From NCBI GenBank assembly GCA_013398055.1, contig VZRS01005518.1, positions 310,001-374,000 of the forward strand: a DNA stretch of 64,000 nt, given 5' to 3'. The position numbers were made by a program, and so were the translations under genes. Below, one piece after another: positions 11,201 through 21,599 of this stretch; the first letter of the stretch is position 1; each line of letters opens with the position of its first letter. The DNA comes from Ifrita kowaldi (Eukaryota; Chordata; Aves; Passeriformes; Cinclosomatidae). The notes under the pieces are model-generated. The model saw only the letters and a program-made list of their open reading frames with translations. It ran no database searches and was not told the DNA's origin.

Positions 11201-14200
11201 GAACACACAGTAAAACCAGGTGCTTTGTACCAAGAGGAGGCCTTCAGTTCATGAGAGTAGGTTTTTTCACTGTGGTGGCTGAAGGTTCACATGATTCTGC
11301 CCCATAAAGGAAAAGGCCCATCTCCTTTGCCTACCTTTGCCAAAAGATCTAAAATACAGCTTGTTTTCATGCACTTGATGATATTGTCACATGCAAAGCA
11401 GGTGAAGAGAAGCCTTTCCAGTGAGGAAACTCTCCAGCTTTTAGAATATGGAAAATAACTCACCGTGATCACTTTTTCTGGCTTGGAAGAGATGTGTAGT
11501 TCTGAAAACAGCTCTGTTACTTCTTTTGTGAACTCCTCGTCTCCTAAAGGACAGGAAAGGTTAAAGAATCCACTGAAAGGACAGATTCAGGAATAAGCAG
11601 GACTTCAATGCACACCTAGTTCTGCACAAGTCTGTCAACTGTTTCCTTTATTTCTCTTTGAATCATCACCTCAGGCAAGGACATACCAAACCCAGTCTTC
11701 TCAAATATAATTTCTAAGGTAAGTTCTGCAAAGGTGGAGACATCAGTGCCTGAAGGTTAGTTCTTGCTTTCTCAATTCTGGTTTTGTAGCTAAGGTAACT
11801 CCTTTTATTTTTTTTTTTTTAACAGGCAGCCTTTTATAACACATTAACTTGCACATCACCTTGGAGAGTCTGAAATATCACTTAGAGCCTATGGTTCTCC
11901 TATTATATATGGCACAGCAGATGTGAGATCCATTATGTGCAAATATAAAAGATACATTAAATGTTGAATGATAGCAAGTGCAGGTGTGTAAGCCCTCCCT
12001 GATGAGCATTTAGGTAAAAGCAATGCAAGAAATTTACATTTAAATCCATGTAATTCTCAAGAATCAGGGCTCTTGTGTGCGAAGGTACCTCTGAATCTTT
12101 TGCTCTGTGTGGCTAAATCTCATTTAAAAAACAAATAAAAAGCCTTTTTGCTTTCCTACATGTTGGACAACTCTGTTCACAGTTTTTCCTTCCTGGTCAA
12201 GGAAACCCACTCTCTCTCTCTCTGAATTTGCATCTTGGCTCAGGGTCAGAACTGCCCATGAGTCAAACAACTCTAATCCTGCTCTGGCAAGAAATCATTC
12301 CTGCTACGCAATTACTGCACAGCAGCTTTCCAGAGATGAAGGGTGTTGCTACCTGTCATGCCCCTGGACACAGATGGCTTTAGGATTAAACATCCAGCTA
12401 AAGAATAACTTAAATTTGGCATCATGCCCATTGCTACTGATCAGGGCTGGCTGGTTCTGCACTGAGGACCAGCTTCTCTTCTCAGAACCTGGGGCCCTCT
12501 TACCCTTCTTTTCTTCCTCTTCTTCTTCAAAGAATTCAGGTAAAGAAAATGCTTCTTTGAGTTGTTCCATTTCCTCCTGCAGCATGTCCAGCTTCTCTCC
12601 AGAGAGGGCATTCAGAACTGCTTTCACCTGGTTAGGGGCAGCACAGCCAAAGAGAGAATCAATAAATCCATCCAATAGGATGGAAAGGGCAGGCCAAGGC
12701 AGCAAACCAGTGGGTGTGAGGAGAGTAACTTGTGAAAAGTTGGGAGACCTGCAGGAACTGAGGCTGGCTGGGGTAAAGGGAATGGCTTTAGGAGCTGAGG
12801 ACAGGACAAACTGCTCCCAAGGTAAACACCAGATCCTAATGCAATGATCAAAGTGAAGTTCTGTAATCATTTTACAGCAAGTTCTGAGCACTTGATTTTA
12901 CATGTATATACATATATTTCTAATCTTTTTTCCCCTGTTCAGCTGAACTCAAAATAGAAAGCAAAATGCTCAAGGCCATTACCTTTGATTCACTCTCTCT
13001 GGAAAGCATCTCTAAGGCCTCCAGATGCGAAAGACCCTGAAACTCATCAAACAGTAACCCATAATGGGCTTTCTTCTCAGTAGCCATGGTAACCTCAGTA
13101 GCTGTCTGCTGCTCTTCTTTCTCCTTTGCCTCTCGTAAGACCTGAAAAAGAAAAGCAGAGGCCTCGTGACAGTGTCAGGAGATAGAGAACACAGGAGGAG
13201 AAGGCTTTTGGCTCAATAGCAAAAATGGTTGCTTAATGAGAGGGCCACAAAAGAAGGGAGAAGAGATGAGAGAAAGCAATGAGGTGCTGATAGGGAACTA
13301 ACTGCTGTACCTGAGATAACGTGGAGGTTCTGTTTATCAGGCCCTTTGTTTTTTTGAATCCAGGGTCTCCCTCAGCTATTACATCCATTGTCTTTTTCCC
13401 GATGAATTCCAAGGCATCCAGACCTCCACTAATAACACTTTTACCCTAGGAATCAGATTTGGATAAAGACAGCACATAAAACTCAGAGAAGATTACACAA
13501 CGGAAGAAATTGAATTGGGAGGGTTTTATCAGCAATCTTATGCTGGGCACTCACATAAAAGCCAAATTGGTCCTTGTCACCCTGAAATTCAACCCTAGTC
13601 ATCACAAAGAGAGCAGCAGGACATGGAAAGAGCCACAACACATTATCACCCAACAGCTTATTACAGCACCCAGACAGCTGCAGCAATCTGATGGGAAATA
13701 CATTTTTAGTTTGTGAACAAGCTGGTTCTCAGCACATTGCAGTATTTAGTTCTCATCCTTCCAATGAGAAAACACCAGACCTGTGGATTTTGATTGCTAA
13801 CTTTTGTTCAAGCCTTAAAAGCAGAAACAGAAGGCAGCTTTCCATCTGCAGCTCTTTCAGATTCCCAGGCAAATTGACAAGACAGCAGATCACAAAAGCA
13901 GTTTCCAAGGGTAATGGCTTTCTTTGAAGTGCATTTCTCATGGTCACAGGAGCAAGCTGATTTCCAAGCAAATTGGGCTAGTTTCACAGAGGTTTTTGAA
14001 GAGGAGAATGGATTTCATCTCTAGACAGTTCTGTGGAAATCAGTGGAAATACTCCAGGAATGAGTCTGACCCTGCATTTACCTGAATGCTCCAAAGGAAA
14101 GGCGCAGAGGTGACAGAGTACAGAGGTGACATGCACAGAAATGCACGCTCTGCACAACCCACTGTTAGGATTTTTTTGCTATGTACCAACATCCAATACA

Positions 14201-15861
14201 GAATTATCAAAATTCAAGACATTTTCCACATTAGGTGCTGGTTAGAAGCAAGGCCCAGGATAAGGGTTGACTAAGTTGGAAGAGTTTCTCACCACGCATC
14301 CCACAAACGTCAAAATTAAGTTTCCTCTCACAATGTTTCAGATGAAAGGCCAAAACCCCAAAGCTCCCTTAAACCCATTTTCTCCCACATTCCCAACTCA
14401 CTCACTGTGCTTTGAACAGCAGTAGAGATGGTTGATAAAACTTCAAGAGCCCCAGCAATAGGGAAGGAGCTGCCATCACCCTCTGCATCGGCATTGCTGC
14501 CAGCAGGATTCTCACTTCCTGCATTAGAAGGCACAAAATTAACTTCCTGACTTCCAAAATCAGAAAAAGATCCTGTCAGCCACAGAGTGGAGAAAACCAA
14601 CAGACACCAAATATCAGCCAGGAGCAAGCCTACAATTCAGATTACTTTCCTCTATACTTTTCAGAGCTAACAGAACTAAGCAAGAGAGTATTATTTTAAT
14701 GTTTTTATTATCACTCTCAAGGTGCAAGGTGCAGAGTAAGGTGATGTCGTTTTGGGGCTGATTATCTTAGGAAAAACATCTCAGGGTTGTTCTTATGCAG
14801 TACAAAACTGACCTCTTGTAGCATCTTTAGACTCTGATGAGATTTGACTAGGACTGGGGATCCCAAGGGTTGTTTCTGCTTTTTCTATGACATTTGAAAT
14901 TCCTTGACCTAGAGAAGACAGAAATCAGTACAGAAACAGGATTAGAGCTGCGTATTCTTTCTTATTACTCTGGATTCCTTCTGTTCAAAAGAGTTTAACC
15001 AGCACGGAAACCTCCTTCTATCCAGCTTGCCTACCAATGTAATGAACCAAGGTTTCATCTCAGCTTTTAAATGAAGTTGTAAATACTGGCTGAATACCAG
15101 TTTAAAATACCAGGTGAAAATTACACAAACGCCTTAAAAACTTGAAAGTTCTGTCTGTGTATTATCTCCTTAATCTCACTGTCCCTTTTGGTACAAGCTT
15201 TTCCCATTACTTGAACAATTCTCTCGACATTTTTCCAATAATGGCTGCTATAACTGAAATCCCCTTCTCTAGAAACAAGTTCTAAAGCACCAGCTTGAGA
15301 CACAAAACATGATTAAAATATTTATCAAATACCAGAAAGAGCCTTACCTACAGTAGCTACGGTAGCAGACGCAGTTGACAGAAGAGATTTCCCCCAGCTT
15401 CCCCAGTAGCCCCACCCTGTCTGAACTGCAGGAGGATCTGAGACCTTTAATGAAGAAAAACAGAAGACTGATGCAGGCATTACGGTGAGGAAAGGAACAG
15501 AAGCAGTCTGTGACGTGTGGCTTTTGTGCGGCTTTTTCATTTCAGAGAACAGCAATGGGAATTTTCAGAAAGGAGTGGGGCTTATGCTCAGAGTTCTCCT
15601 GTGTTCGAAGCCATGAAATGTGAAGTCACATCACTCTGAGCAAGCACAGGAACATACCTTGAAGGTTTCAGCTGCAGGCTTTTCTGTGGCAGCAGGCTGG
15701 CTTGGGGGCTTGGGTTCAGGTCTTTTCCGAGTCACAGGCACAGTATCTTGTTCTCTCCCTTCACTGCTCTCAGAGCAGCCAAGGTCCTCTGTCTTCTGTT
15801 CATTTTCATCTTTGTAAGAGGTTTCTTCTTTCAGACTTTCACCACTGTCTTCCTCAGACAT
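8113..15861 (-). CDS. FAM114A2: FAM114A2 (family with sequence similarity 114 member A2), complete coding region
   Basis: Thirteen coding exons join without a frame break to 496 residues; the human protein, as I recall it, has about 505. Exons (minus): 15861-15658, 15444-15348, 14908-14813, 14518-14406, 13445-13311, 13141-12983, 12627-12504, 11543-11464, 10848-10732, 10512-10373, 9628-9556, 8992-8939, 8211-8113. All introns are GT/AG. Recognition rests on long matches to the remembered family: the Trp motif WGYWGSWGKSLL at residues 79-90, GGLDALEFIGKKTMDVIAEG in exon 5, GLLFDEFQGLSHLEALEML in exon 6, an acidic run at 302-307 and KELSAFSKEFTTCLTTAG in exon 11. The N-terminal ~65 residues are acidic and probably disordered. 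Family members are cytosolic Golgi-associated proteins that bind RAB2 and are reported to help retrieve Golgi enzymes. The introns hold no other gene I can see. Confidence 0.95.
8939..8992 (-). CDS. FAM114A2: FAM114A2 coding exon 12
   Basis: Eighteen codons (447-464), VKEKADVLNPLITGVFLE. Acceptor CTCTGCAG/GTCAAA, donor GGAG/GTCAGT. The exon is too short to appear as an open reading frame, but it is required for phase and homology. Confidence 0.9.
9556..9628 (-). CDS. FAM114A2: FAM114A2 coding exon 11
   Basis: Seventy-three bases complete Gln422 and encode LTIMLCKELSAFSKEFTTCL, ending TTAG, phase 0. Acceptor CTCCACAG/ACTGAC, donor AGGG/GTAAGA. Confidence 0.92.
10373..10512 (-). CDS. FAM114A2: FAM114A2 coding exon 10
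   Basis: Residues 376-421 plus two bases: DIHAFAIRSLAELTACSIEM, then FHKTAALFLYGQKQEVTA, a conserved helical block. Acceptor CTTGCAG/GATATT, donor CACA/GTGAGT. Confidence 0.93.
10732..10848 (-). CDS. FAM114A2: FAM114A2 coding exon 9
   Basis: Thirty-nine codons (337-375): VRTSAHEWIAQFNSSLSKEE, then a charged Glu/Lys/Ser linker. Acceptor TGCTACAG/GTGAGG, donor AGAG/GTAACT. Confidence 0.9.
11464..11543 (-). CDS. FAM114A2: FAM114A2 coding exon 8
   Basis: Eighty bases complete Gly310 and encode DEEFTKEVTELFSELHISSK, ending KVIT in phase 0. Acceptor CCTTTAG/GAGACG, donor CACG/GTGAGT. Confidence 0.92.
12504..12627 (-). CDS. FAM114A2: FAM114A2 coding exon 7
   Basis: Residues 269-309 plus one base: VKAVLNALSGEKLDMLQEEM, a probable coiled helix, ending in the acidic run EFFEEEEEEKK. 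Acceptor CTAACCAG/GTGAAA, donor AAGG/GTAAGA. Confidence 0.93.
12983..13141 (-). CDS. FAM114A2: FAM114A2 coding exon 6
   Basis: Fifty-three codons (residues 216-268): VLREAKEKEE, a variable segment, then HYGLLFDEFQGLSHLEALEM. Acceptor TTTTTCAG, donor AAAG/GTAATG. Confidence 0.93.
13311..13445 (-). CDS. FAM114A2: FAM114A2 coding exon 5
   Basis: Forty-five codons (residues 171-215) from GKSVISGGLD to the ending STLSQ. This is the most conserved block of the family as I remember it. Acceptor TTCCTAG/GGTAAA, donor CTCAG/GTACAG. Confidence 0.93.
14406..14518 (-). CDS. FAM114A2: FAM114A2 coding exon 4
   Basis: The exon encodes up to residue 170, ending VLSTISTAVQST, and restores phase 0. Donor ACA/GTGAGT. 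Reading past the donor gives a non-homologous tail, which confirms the exon end. Confidence 0.92.
14813..14908 (-). CDS. FAM114A2: FAM114A2 coding exon 3
   Basis: Ninety-six bases in phase 1-1 encode QGISNVIEKAETTLGIPSPS and a Ser-rich linker. Acceptor TCTCTAG/GTCAAG, donor AGAG/GTCAGT. Confidence 0.92.
15348..15444 (-). CDS. FAM114A2: FAM114A2 coding exon 2
   Basis: The exon encodes residues 69-100 plus the first base of Gly101. It carries the family signature WGYWGSWGKSLL followed by a small-residue amphipathic stretch (STASATVATVG), a plausible membrane-touching helix. Donor TAG/GTAAGG. Confidence 0.93.
15658..15861 (-). CDS. FAM114A2: FAM114A2 coding exon 1 (start codon)
   Basis: The exon encodes residues 1-68, MSEEDSGESL to KPAAETFK, and ends in phase 0 at AAG/GTATGTT. 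The acceptor TTTGTAG lies two bases before the ATG, so nearly all of the 5' UTR is in a separate upstream exon. A longer frame opens 16 codons earlier but would run through this acceptor, so the ATG at 15861 is preferred. Confidence 0.92.
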
Positions 15862-16854
15862 GACTACAAACATCCATAGAAAGCAAAGCAAATAATCGTT
15901 CCCTTGCACTTTGACATTAGTTCAAGAGCATCGCGTTGGTGTTTTAAATAATTAAGCACAACAATGTTGCCACCCATACCCGCATGTGTGTACACTAAAT
16001 TATGTCTGACTAGAAGAAATGTCATACTTGGAAGACTAAAGTCCCACAGGGACACGTGGCTTTATCTAACCGACACACCCTCTCCGCAGGGAAAAAAACA
16101 GTTTGCTAACTCTGAAAAACAAATGACGGTACAATAGGGCCTCAGATAAACAAATCCATTACATGTTCCACCAAAATAAAAGTGAAAACAAGTCGCTTGG
16201 GATGGCTGCTTTGAGGAGTGTAGGACACAAATGGGGACAGCTGTCAGGGAGCTGAGCAGGCAGGGAGGCAGCGACTGGGTCACTTCTGTACTTCGGGATG
16301 AGCACTGCAGGGCACGAACACCCCCCAGAAGCTGCGATGTGCTCCAGCTGCCCCAGCAGCCGCCCGAGCATCGCGGATCGGGGACGGGGAGCCCATGAGC
16401 GGGGCTGTCACGCTGCTCCCGGGGCCCACGTGTCACCCGTGCGGGTTCCTCTGGCAGCAGCTGCGGTGAAGTGACCTTGCAGGGCCAGGCAGGGCCAAGC
16501 CGAGCACCCCAGAGCCCCCGGGATCACACCGGGGTGACGCCGTGTCCCCGGCCAGGCGCTCACTGATGCAATCGGGGCAGCTGCCGCCGCCACGGGGCAG
16601 TGATGGCCTCAAGCGAAGGGAAGGGACAGCTCCAGGTGGGGCTGGGGAGATGGTCCCACCCCATCTGCCCGGGACTACCAGGACCCCGCAGCACCCACGG
16701 CCCTCGGGTCCCCCCTGCACCCTCCCCACCCCGCAGCCCTGGAGGCCTCCCCGTGCCTCCGCTTCCCCGGGACACCCCCAAAGTCCTATAACCCCCACAT
16801 AGGGCTGCCCCATATGGCATCCCCAGGTTCCCTAAACCTCCCCGTGTGGGNGTG

Positions 16855-17118
16855 ACAGGACCAGGGAACGGCCGGAGCTGTGTCAGGGGAGGGTCAGGCT
16901 GGGTTTCAGGGAAAGGTTCTTCCCCAGAGGGTGCTGGGCACTGCCCAGGCTCCCCAGGGAATGAGCACGGTCCCGAGGCTGCCAGAGCTCCAGGAGCGTT
17001 TGGACAGCGCTCTCCAGCACGGGCTGGGATTGTTGGGGTGTCCTGAGCAGGGCCAGGAGTTGGACTGGATGATCCTTTCGGTTTTCTTCCAACTCAGAAT
17101 ATTGTGTGAGTTTGTGTT
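16855..17118 (+). mobile_element. CR1 LINE 3' fragment (5'-truncated)
   Basis: The stretch has the order of a CR1 3' end: a segment like 'ttcttccccagagggtgctgggcactgcccaggctccccaggg' in general design, then 'tccaggagcgtttggacag', then 'ttggactggatgatcctt' and 'cttccaactcagaatatt'. The 8-bp tail repeats are degenerate. It carries no coding capacity. CR1 is the main LINE of birds and other reptiles and supports the avian assignment. The 5' edge is approximate. Confidence 0.75.
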
Positions 17119-17120
17119 TC

Positions 17121-17138
17121 GGGCATGACGTCATGCCC
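17121..17138. promoter_or_regulatory. Palindromic full CRE (CREB/ATF site)
   Basis: GGGCATGACGTCATGCCC is its own reverse complement over all 18 bases, with TGACGTCA at its centre (17,126-17,133). A full palindromic CRE near a transcription start is the classical CREB/ATF binding site. Position relative to the actual start sites is inferred. Confidence 0.6.
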
Positions 17139-17139
17139 C

Positions 17140-17267
17140 AGTGACACCAGCCGGGTGCCCTCGGCTGCGGTGCGGTCGTGGCGTGTGTCCCACTGCCACC
17201 GCCGGCTCAGCGGCACCAGGGCTATTACACAAGCGAACTTGGAGCACACTGCGGCTGTGGGAACAGG
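17140..17267 (+). other. MFAP3: Possible MFAP3 non-coding first exon
   Basis: GC-rich sequence directly after the CRE ends in a usable donor, GAACAGG/GTAATG at 17,267/17,268. The next strong acceptor on this strand is at 21,140, ahead of the MFAP3 start. This is inferred from position only. Confidence 0.3.
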
Positions 17268-20200
17268 GTAATGATAAGTGCAACTTTGTGCCTGGTGGTT
17301 TTTAGCTGACAGGGCAGAAAAACCTGTTTTGGTGCGAAGCCGATGCTGTGTCGTGGCGAGTTACCCCGTGACAGGTGTCAGGCAGCCAAGGGATGCGTGC
17401 AGGAAAACACCAAATCCCATCAGACAGCCACGGGACTGTGCACAGGAGAACATCAAATCCCACCGGGGAGCCTCACCTAGCGAGGCTGGCCCTGGTGTCC
17501 TGTGGATTTGCTCCTTAGGTTGGTTTTTGCACCGTGGGTGCTGCCATTCCCCTGCAGAGCTTTGGCTGGTGCCAGCAGAAGTGAGCCCTTCCTGCGGCCT
17601 CTCCCGTGCTGGGAGCACCCAGAATGGCTCTTGTCAAGACCATGCTGTGTTCATAAATCCCCCAAGAGTTCCTGTCAGCAGGGCTCTGCCAAATGCATTC
17701 CCCTGGTTTGACAGAGGGTCAGAGGGGGCTTGCAAATGGTATTTCTGCAAGACATCAGCAGCCTGTGCTCTGTCAGGTGTGTCTTGGTTTATTGCCTCAT
17801 GTTACTTCAGGTATGAAGTGATGTTATAAGTGGTGAATGTAAAACCATATAACTTGCAACCTCTTGGGCCCCAATTTTGTAGTGCCATATAAATGTGTGT
17901 AATTTTAAGTACTATCAGTGCTTCCACTGACCTCAGTGGGACTACTTAGAGTGCTCAAAGTTAGACACAAATACACTTCTTCAGGGTAGGAGCCAAGGAT
18001 GACTCATACAAGCGCATGCATCACAGATTTTTATCTTTCCACTGCTATTTGTTGTTACAACTTATGGTTTAATAAAGGTTAAATGTGTTGAGCTCAGCTT
18101 CAGGTTCAGTTGTAAAATAGCCAGTTCCTATTCTGGCACATTTCATCTTGCTTGAGCTTAACACTTTGTTGAAGAATTGTGATGTTGGCACCGATCGCGC
18201 TTTATCCTTTTTGGGTCCTTTATCAGCTCCAGCAGCTGTTTTGCATAAGTGCAATGGATGAAGAATATGGATTTTGCAAATCATTTTATTGTTCCCAGCA
18301 CTCAGCAGCGAGAGATCATTGTCTGCTTAGCAATAATGGCTTTTCCAAAAGACAAACAATTTCTAATAAATCAGACCTCGAAGAATTTAATAGTAAAATT
18401 AAATGACCCATCACCAATGGTTTATGCATTATGCAGGCTCAATGCAAGTATAGTGGAGAGCATATGCAATTACTGAAGATAATTATTCTTATGAGGGAAA
18501 ATGTTGCTGAGTATTTCTTGTGTTAAATAAATGAGTGAGATTCATCATGTCATTTAGGAGAAACGTCACAGACGCTTGGAAACCTTAACAATTCAAATTT
18601 AATAATTCCAAATGACAATATTGTCACCCCAAGACACAATAGCACAGGCAGAGTACAAGAGGCACTGGGATTATTCTCTAATAAATCTAAAGTATTAGTT
18701 GGGAGGTTATTGTTTTAGAAGACTGTAAGTTATTATGTGCCTGGGATTCGAGGGTGAAGATGAGGGTTTGTGTTTGCTGCAGAACTAGCATCAGTTTTAA
18801 CTGCATCAGGTGCTGTGAAGTCAAGTCTGATGCATGCAAAGCTTTTAAATGCATTTTTAGCTAAAGGCAGCTGGGTCATGGGCTGATGTCAGCTGAAGGT
18901 CTGAAACCACAGCACCTCACTTGCCACTGCAAGCTGTGGCAGACCTCTAAAGCAACCCAAATGTCAGTGGTCCACACACTACTACGAGTCCACAGCCTGC
19001 CTGTGAGGAGCCTGCACAAGGTTACCAAAACAAGCAGGTCAGTGTCAGCAGTCTTTTGCAGGCTCTGAAACACTGAAAATACCAGAGATCTAAACATGGA
19101 AGGTTAAAACCACTCCCTCAAACATAAGGATAGTTGTTACCAACAGCAGCCTTAGTACTGGGTTCTTTTCAGACCTGTGCTGTTGCTGTGGATGGGATGC
19201 TCTTCTCCAGAGGCAGCAGGACTCAGTAACACTTTCCCTAAAGTGTAGCTGGTGAAAAACAGGAATGAAAGAGGCCTTGGTAGTGGTTTTAACTGTTTAG
19301 CTGTGGGAAAGTAGCTTCTCCAGCACAATGGTATAATTGAGTTCTCTGCAGTAGTCTCATCTTAAATGAAAGGACAAGAGGCATGATAGAAAACAGAGTG
19401 AGGCCAATGATTAAAAAAAAAAAAAGAAGAAGGCAGATGAAAGGATTGCTGTTTACAGAGAAACAAGTAGGGAGCCTGTTTTCCAGTTTCTCTTGCAGGA
19501 TTCAGTGGGTGAGTTGGTTAGTCAAGCTTGAAGGAGAGTTGGACACAGCTGTCTTCTTTGCCTTCTTTGTTAAACTGGTTTTGGCAATAGCTGCAACAGA
19601 AATGGAAATGGGTCAGATAACACGTTTCTCATCAGATGTCAAGTCTGGAATCTGGTTTGACCTTTGGCAAATTAACTTTCACTGAAAAAAATTCCCAGTC
19701 TGGATAGCATGTTATCAGCAGAATTCCCCTTTCTGAATACCCTTAGTTTGTCTCTGATGAAAGACAATTACTAGAAATCACCTGGTTTTATGCATATTAC
19801 ATTATTTTTCAGAAGTGCTTTAGATAGTGTTAACTACTAATTCTAGAAGGATGAAAAGTGTCTGCATTATTTATCAAGTAAATGGGTCCCTTTGTGTTGT
19901 GATATTTATGAAATTCCATTCCACTAACATCTGTTATTTCTAGAAGAAAAGATGATAAATTTGCCATATACAGTCAGTGGTATGAAGTGAGGTATTCTTT
20001 AGGATAACATTTGAGCTTGTGGCTTCTGTGCTTTGTAAATGGTTTTTTAAGGCTCTGGAACAGTCTGGATGGAATCATAACTTCAGGGAACACATATTGG
20101 ATTAGAAATTTTCTTGAATCAGGCTTCCAGGAAAATTGATAACAGATTGTCTCTTATCAGTGTCATCTCATTTTGTTACAAGTTGGTTTTATTCTGGCTC

Positions 20201-21140
20201 ATAAAAAAGGAAAATCCTTGTGTGCAAAAGACAGAAAATTAAAGGCTGTATCCTAATGTCTTAAAATATCTTTTGTGCACATTAATTTGAAGAGTATCTA
20301 GACAAAACAATTTTTCACATTGCTATGAAGTTTGGGTAGAGAAGACAATGAAGAATATATGACTGCTGAGATGAAGCAGCATAAAGAGAAAGATTTTCAA
20401 CAGGAGCTCATTGTAAAACAAAGAAGAATAACAGGAAGCAGGCTTAGAAAATGCAGCAGCAGCAAGAGAGATTGCAAAAAAGGAAATATATGTAGGCATC
20501 AGTGTCCTGATGTTCAGAAAGGGACTTCCTCTTCTGGCTGTGGATAACAACCAGGAGACTTTTCCAAGTAATTGCATCATATTATGTAGTATTTAGACCT
20601 CTAATACCAATTGTGCCCCTAAAGTAAGTAGATGTAAATGCTAATAATCAGATGTGTGTGTGCGCTTTGGTTTTTCTCTGGGTGGTAAATGACAGACTGG
20701 CTTTAGAAAACCAGGGCTTAAAAGCACTTTGATATTGGTGGAGAGGGAGGCAGAAATGACATCCTCTTTCTCGCTTTTCTTCCCTCTTAAGAAAGCACTT
20801 TTTCTTTGGTATCAAATGCAGAATCCACTTTTAAAGATAATTGTGCATTTCGAGTAGTCTGAACAATTTGTTCTTTTTGTAAAACCTTTTTCCCCTTAAT
20901 GATTATTGTTCCGGAGGTTATTTATCTGCTTGGGAAGATGAACATCTAGTGGACTGGAGGTTGTGCTAATGCCTTCTTACCCTCATTTTATTACTGTGTT
21001 CTGAGCAAAGCTCTGATTTGGAACCTCTCAGCTGACAGTTTGTATTATGCTAATCGAAATCTGTTTACTGGAAATTAAATTTGAATACATGGTAACCTTG
21101 CTGTCATTAATAAACTTATTGCTTTATCTTTTTTTTTCAG
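17268..21140 (+). other. MFAP3: Probable MFAP3 intron 1
   Basis: AT-rich, with no coding exon seen. A block at about 18,225-18,480 carries octamer-like and homeodomain-like motifs (TTTTGCATAA, TTTGCAAAT) and may be a conserved enhancer. A fragment near 19,365-19,400 (gaaaggacaagaggca) resembles internal CR1 3' sequence. Confidence 0.4.
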
Positions 21141-21599
21141 TTGTACTTCCAGTTTCCACTTCAAATATTGATGGTCTTGAAAGTGCATTTGGATCCCAGA
21201 CATTTTCCAACACAGAACAAATCAAGAGCCTCCTCTCCTATCTCAGAGCAAAACAGACAGCTTAATATCATATGACCTCATTTCTCCAAATTAAATGAAA
21301 GAATTTTCACTAGCTTTCCATGAAGCTCAGCTACTGCCTGTTAATTTTGACTGTTAGTGCTGATCTTTCAGTTGGATTCACAGTGGAAAATGTAGCTTTT
21401 AACAGGACAGTTGCTTTTGGGTCTTTCAATGCATCACTTCGTGCAGTGTCTCAAGCTTTAATAAGTTCTCCAGCACACCATGATATCATAGCCAAAGAAG
21501 GGGCTAGTATTTTAATTGAATGTAAACTGAACATCACCCAGTATGAACATATCCTTTGGTATAACTCCAGAGGACACCTGCTTGAACAGAAAGATGAAG
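21141..21599 (+). CDS. MFAP3: MFAP3 first coding exon with 5' leader
   Basis: The acceptor at 21,140 follows an uninterrupted T tract (TTTTTTTTCAG). The leader is 21141-21319 and the ATG is at 21320, giving 93 codons plus one base: signal peptide and the first half of the Ig domain. The start has a poor context (TTCC before ATG, A at +4). The leader holds three upstream ATGs. A shorter exon using the AG at about 21,313 cannot be excluded. Confidence 0.85.

Larger units (their letters stand above)
15864..17270. promoter_or_regulatory. Divergent FAM114A2-MFAP3 promoter region
   Basis: The start codons of the two genes are 5.5 kb apart and face away from each other. The GC- and CpG-rich part is about 16.25-17.26 kb. 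E-boxes CACGTG occur near 16,053 and 16,428. The full CRE palindrome at 17,121-17,138 and a CR1 tail lie on its MFAP3 side. The FAM114A2 first non-coding exon should lie in the 16.4-16.6 kb part; candidate donors such as CATCA/GTGAGC near 16,563 exist, but I cannot choose among them. One undetermined base is at 16,851. Confidence 0.55.
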
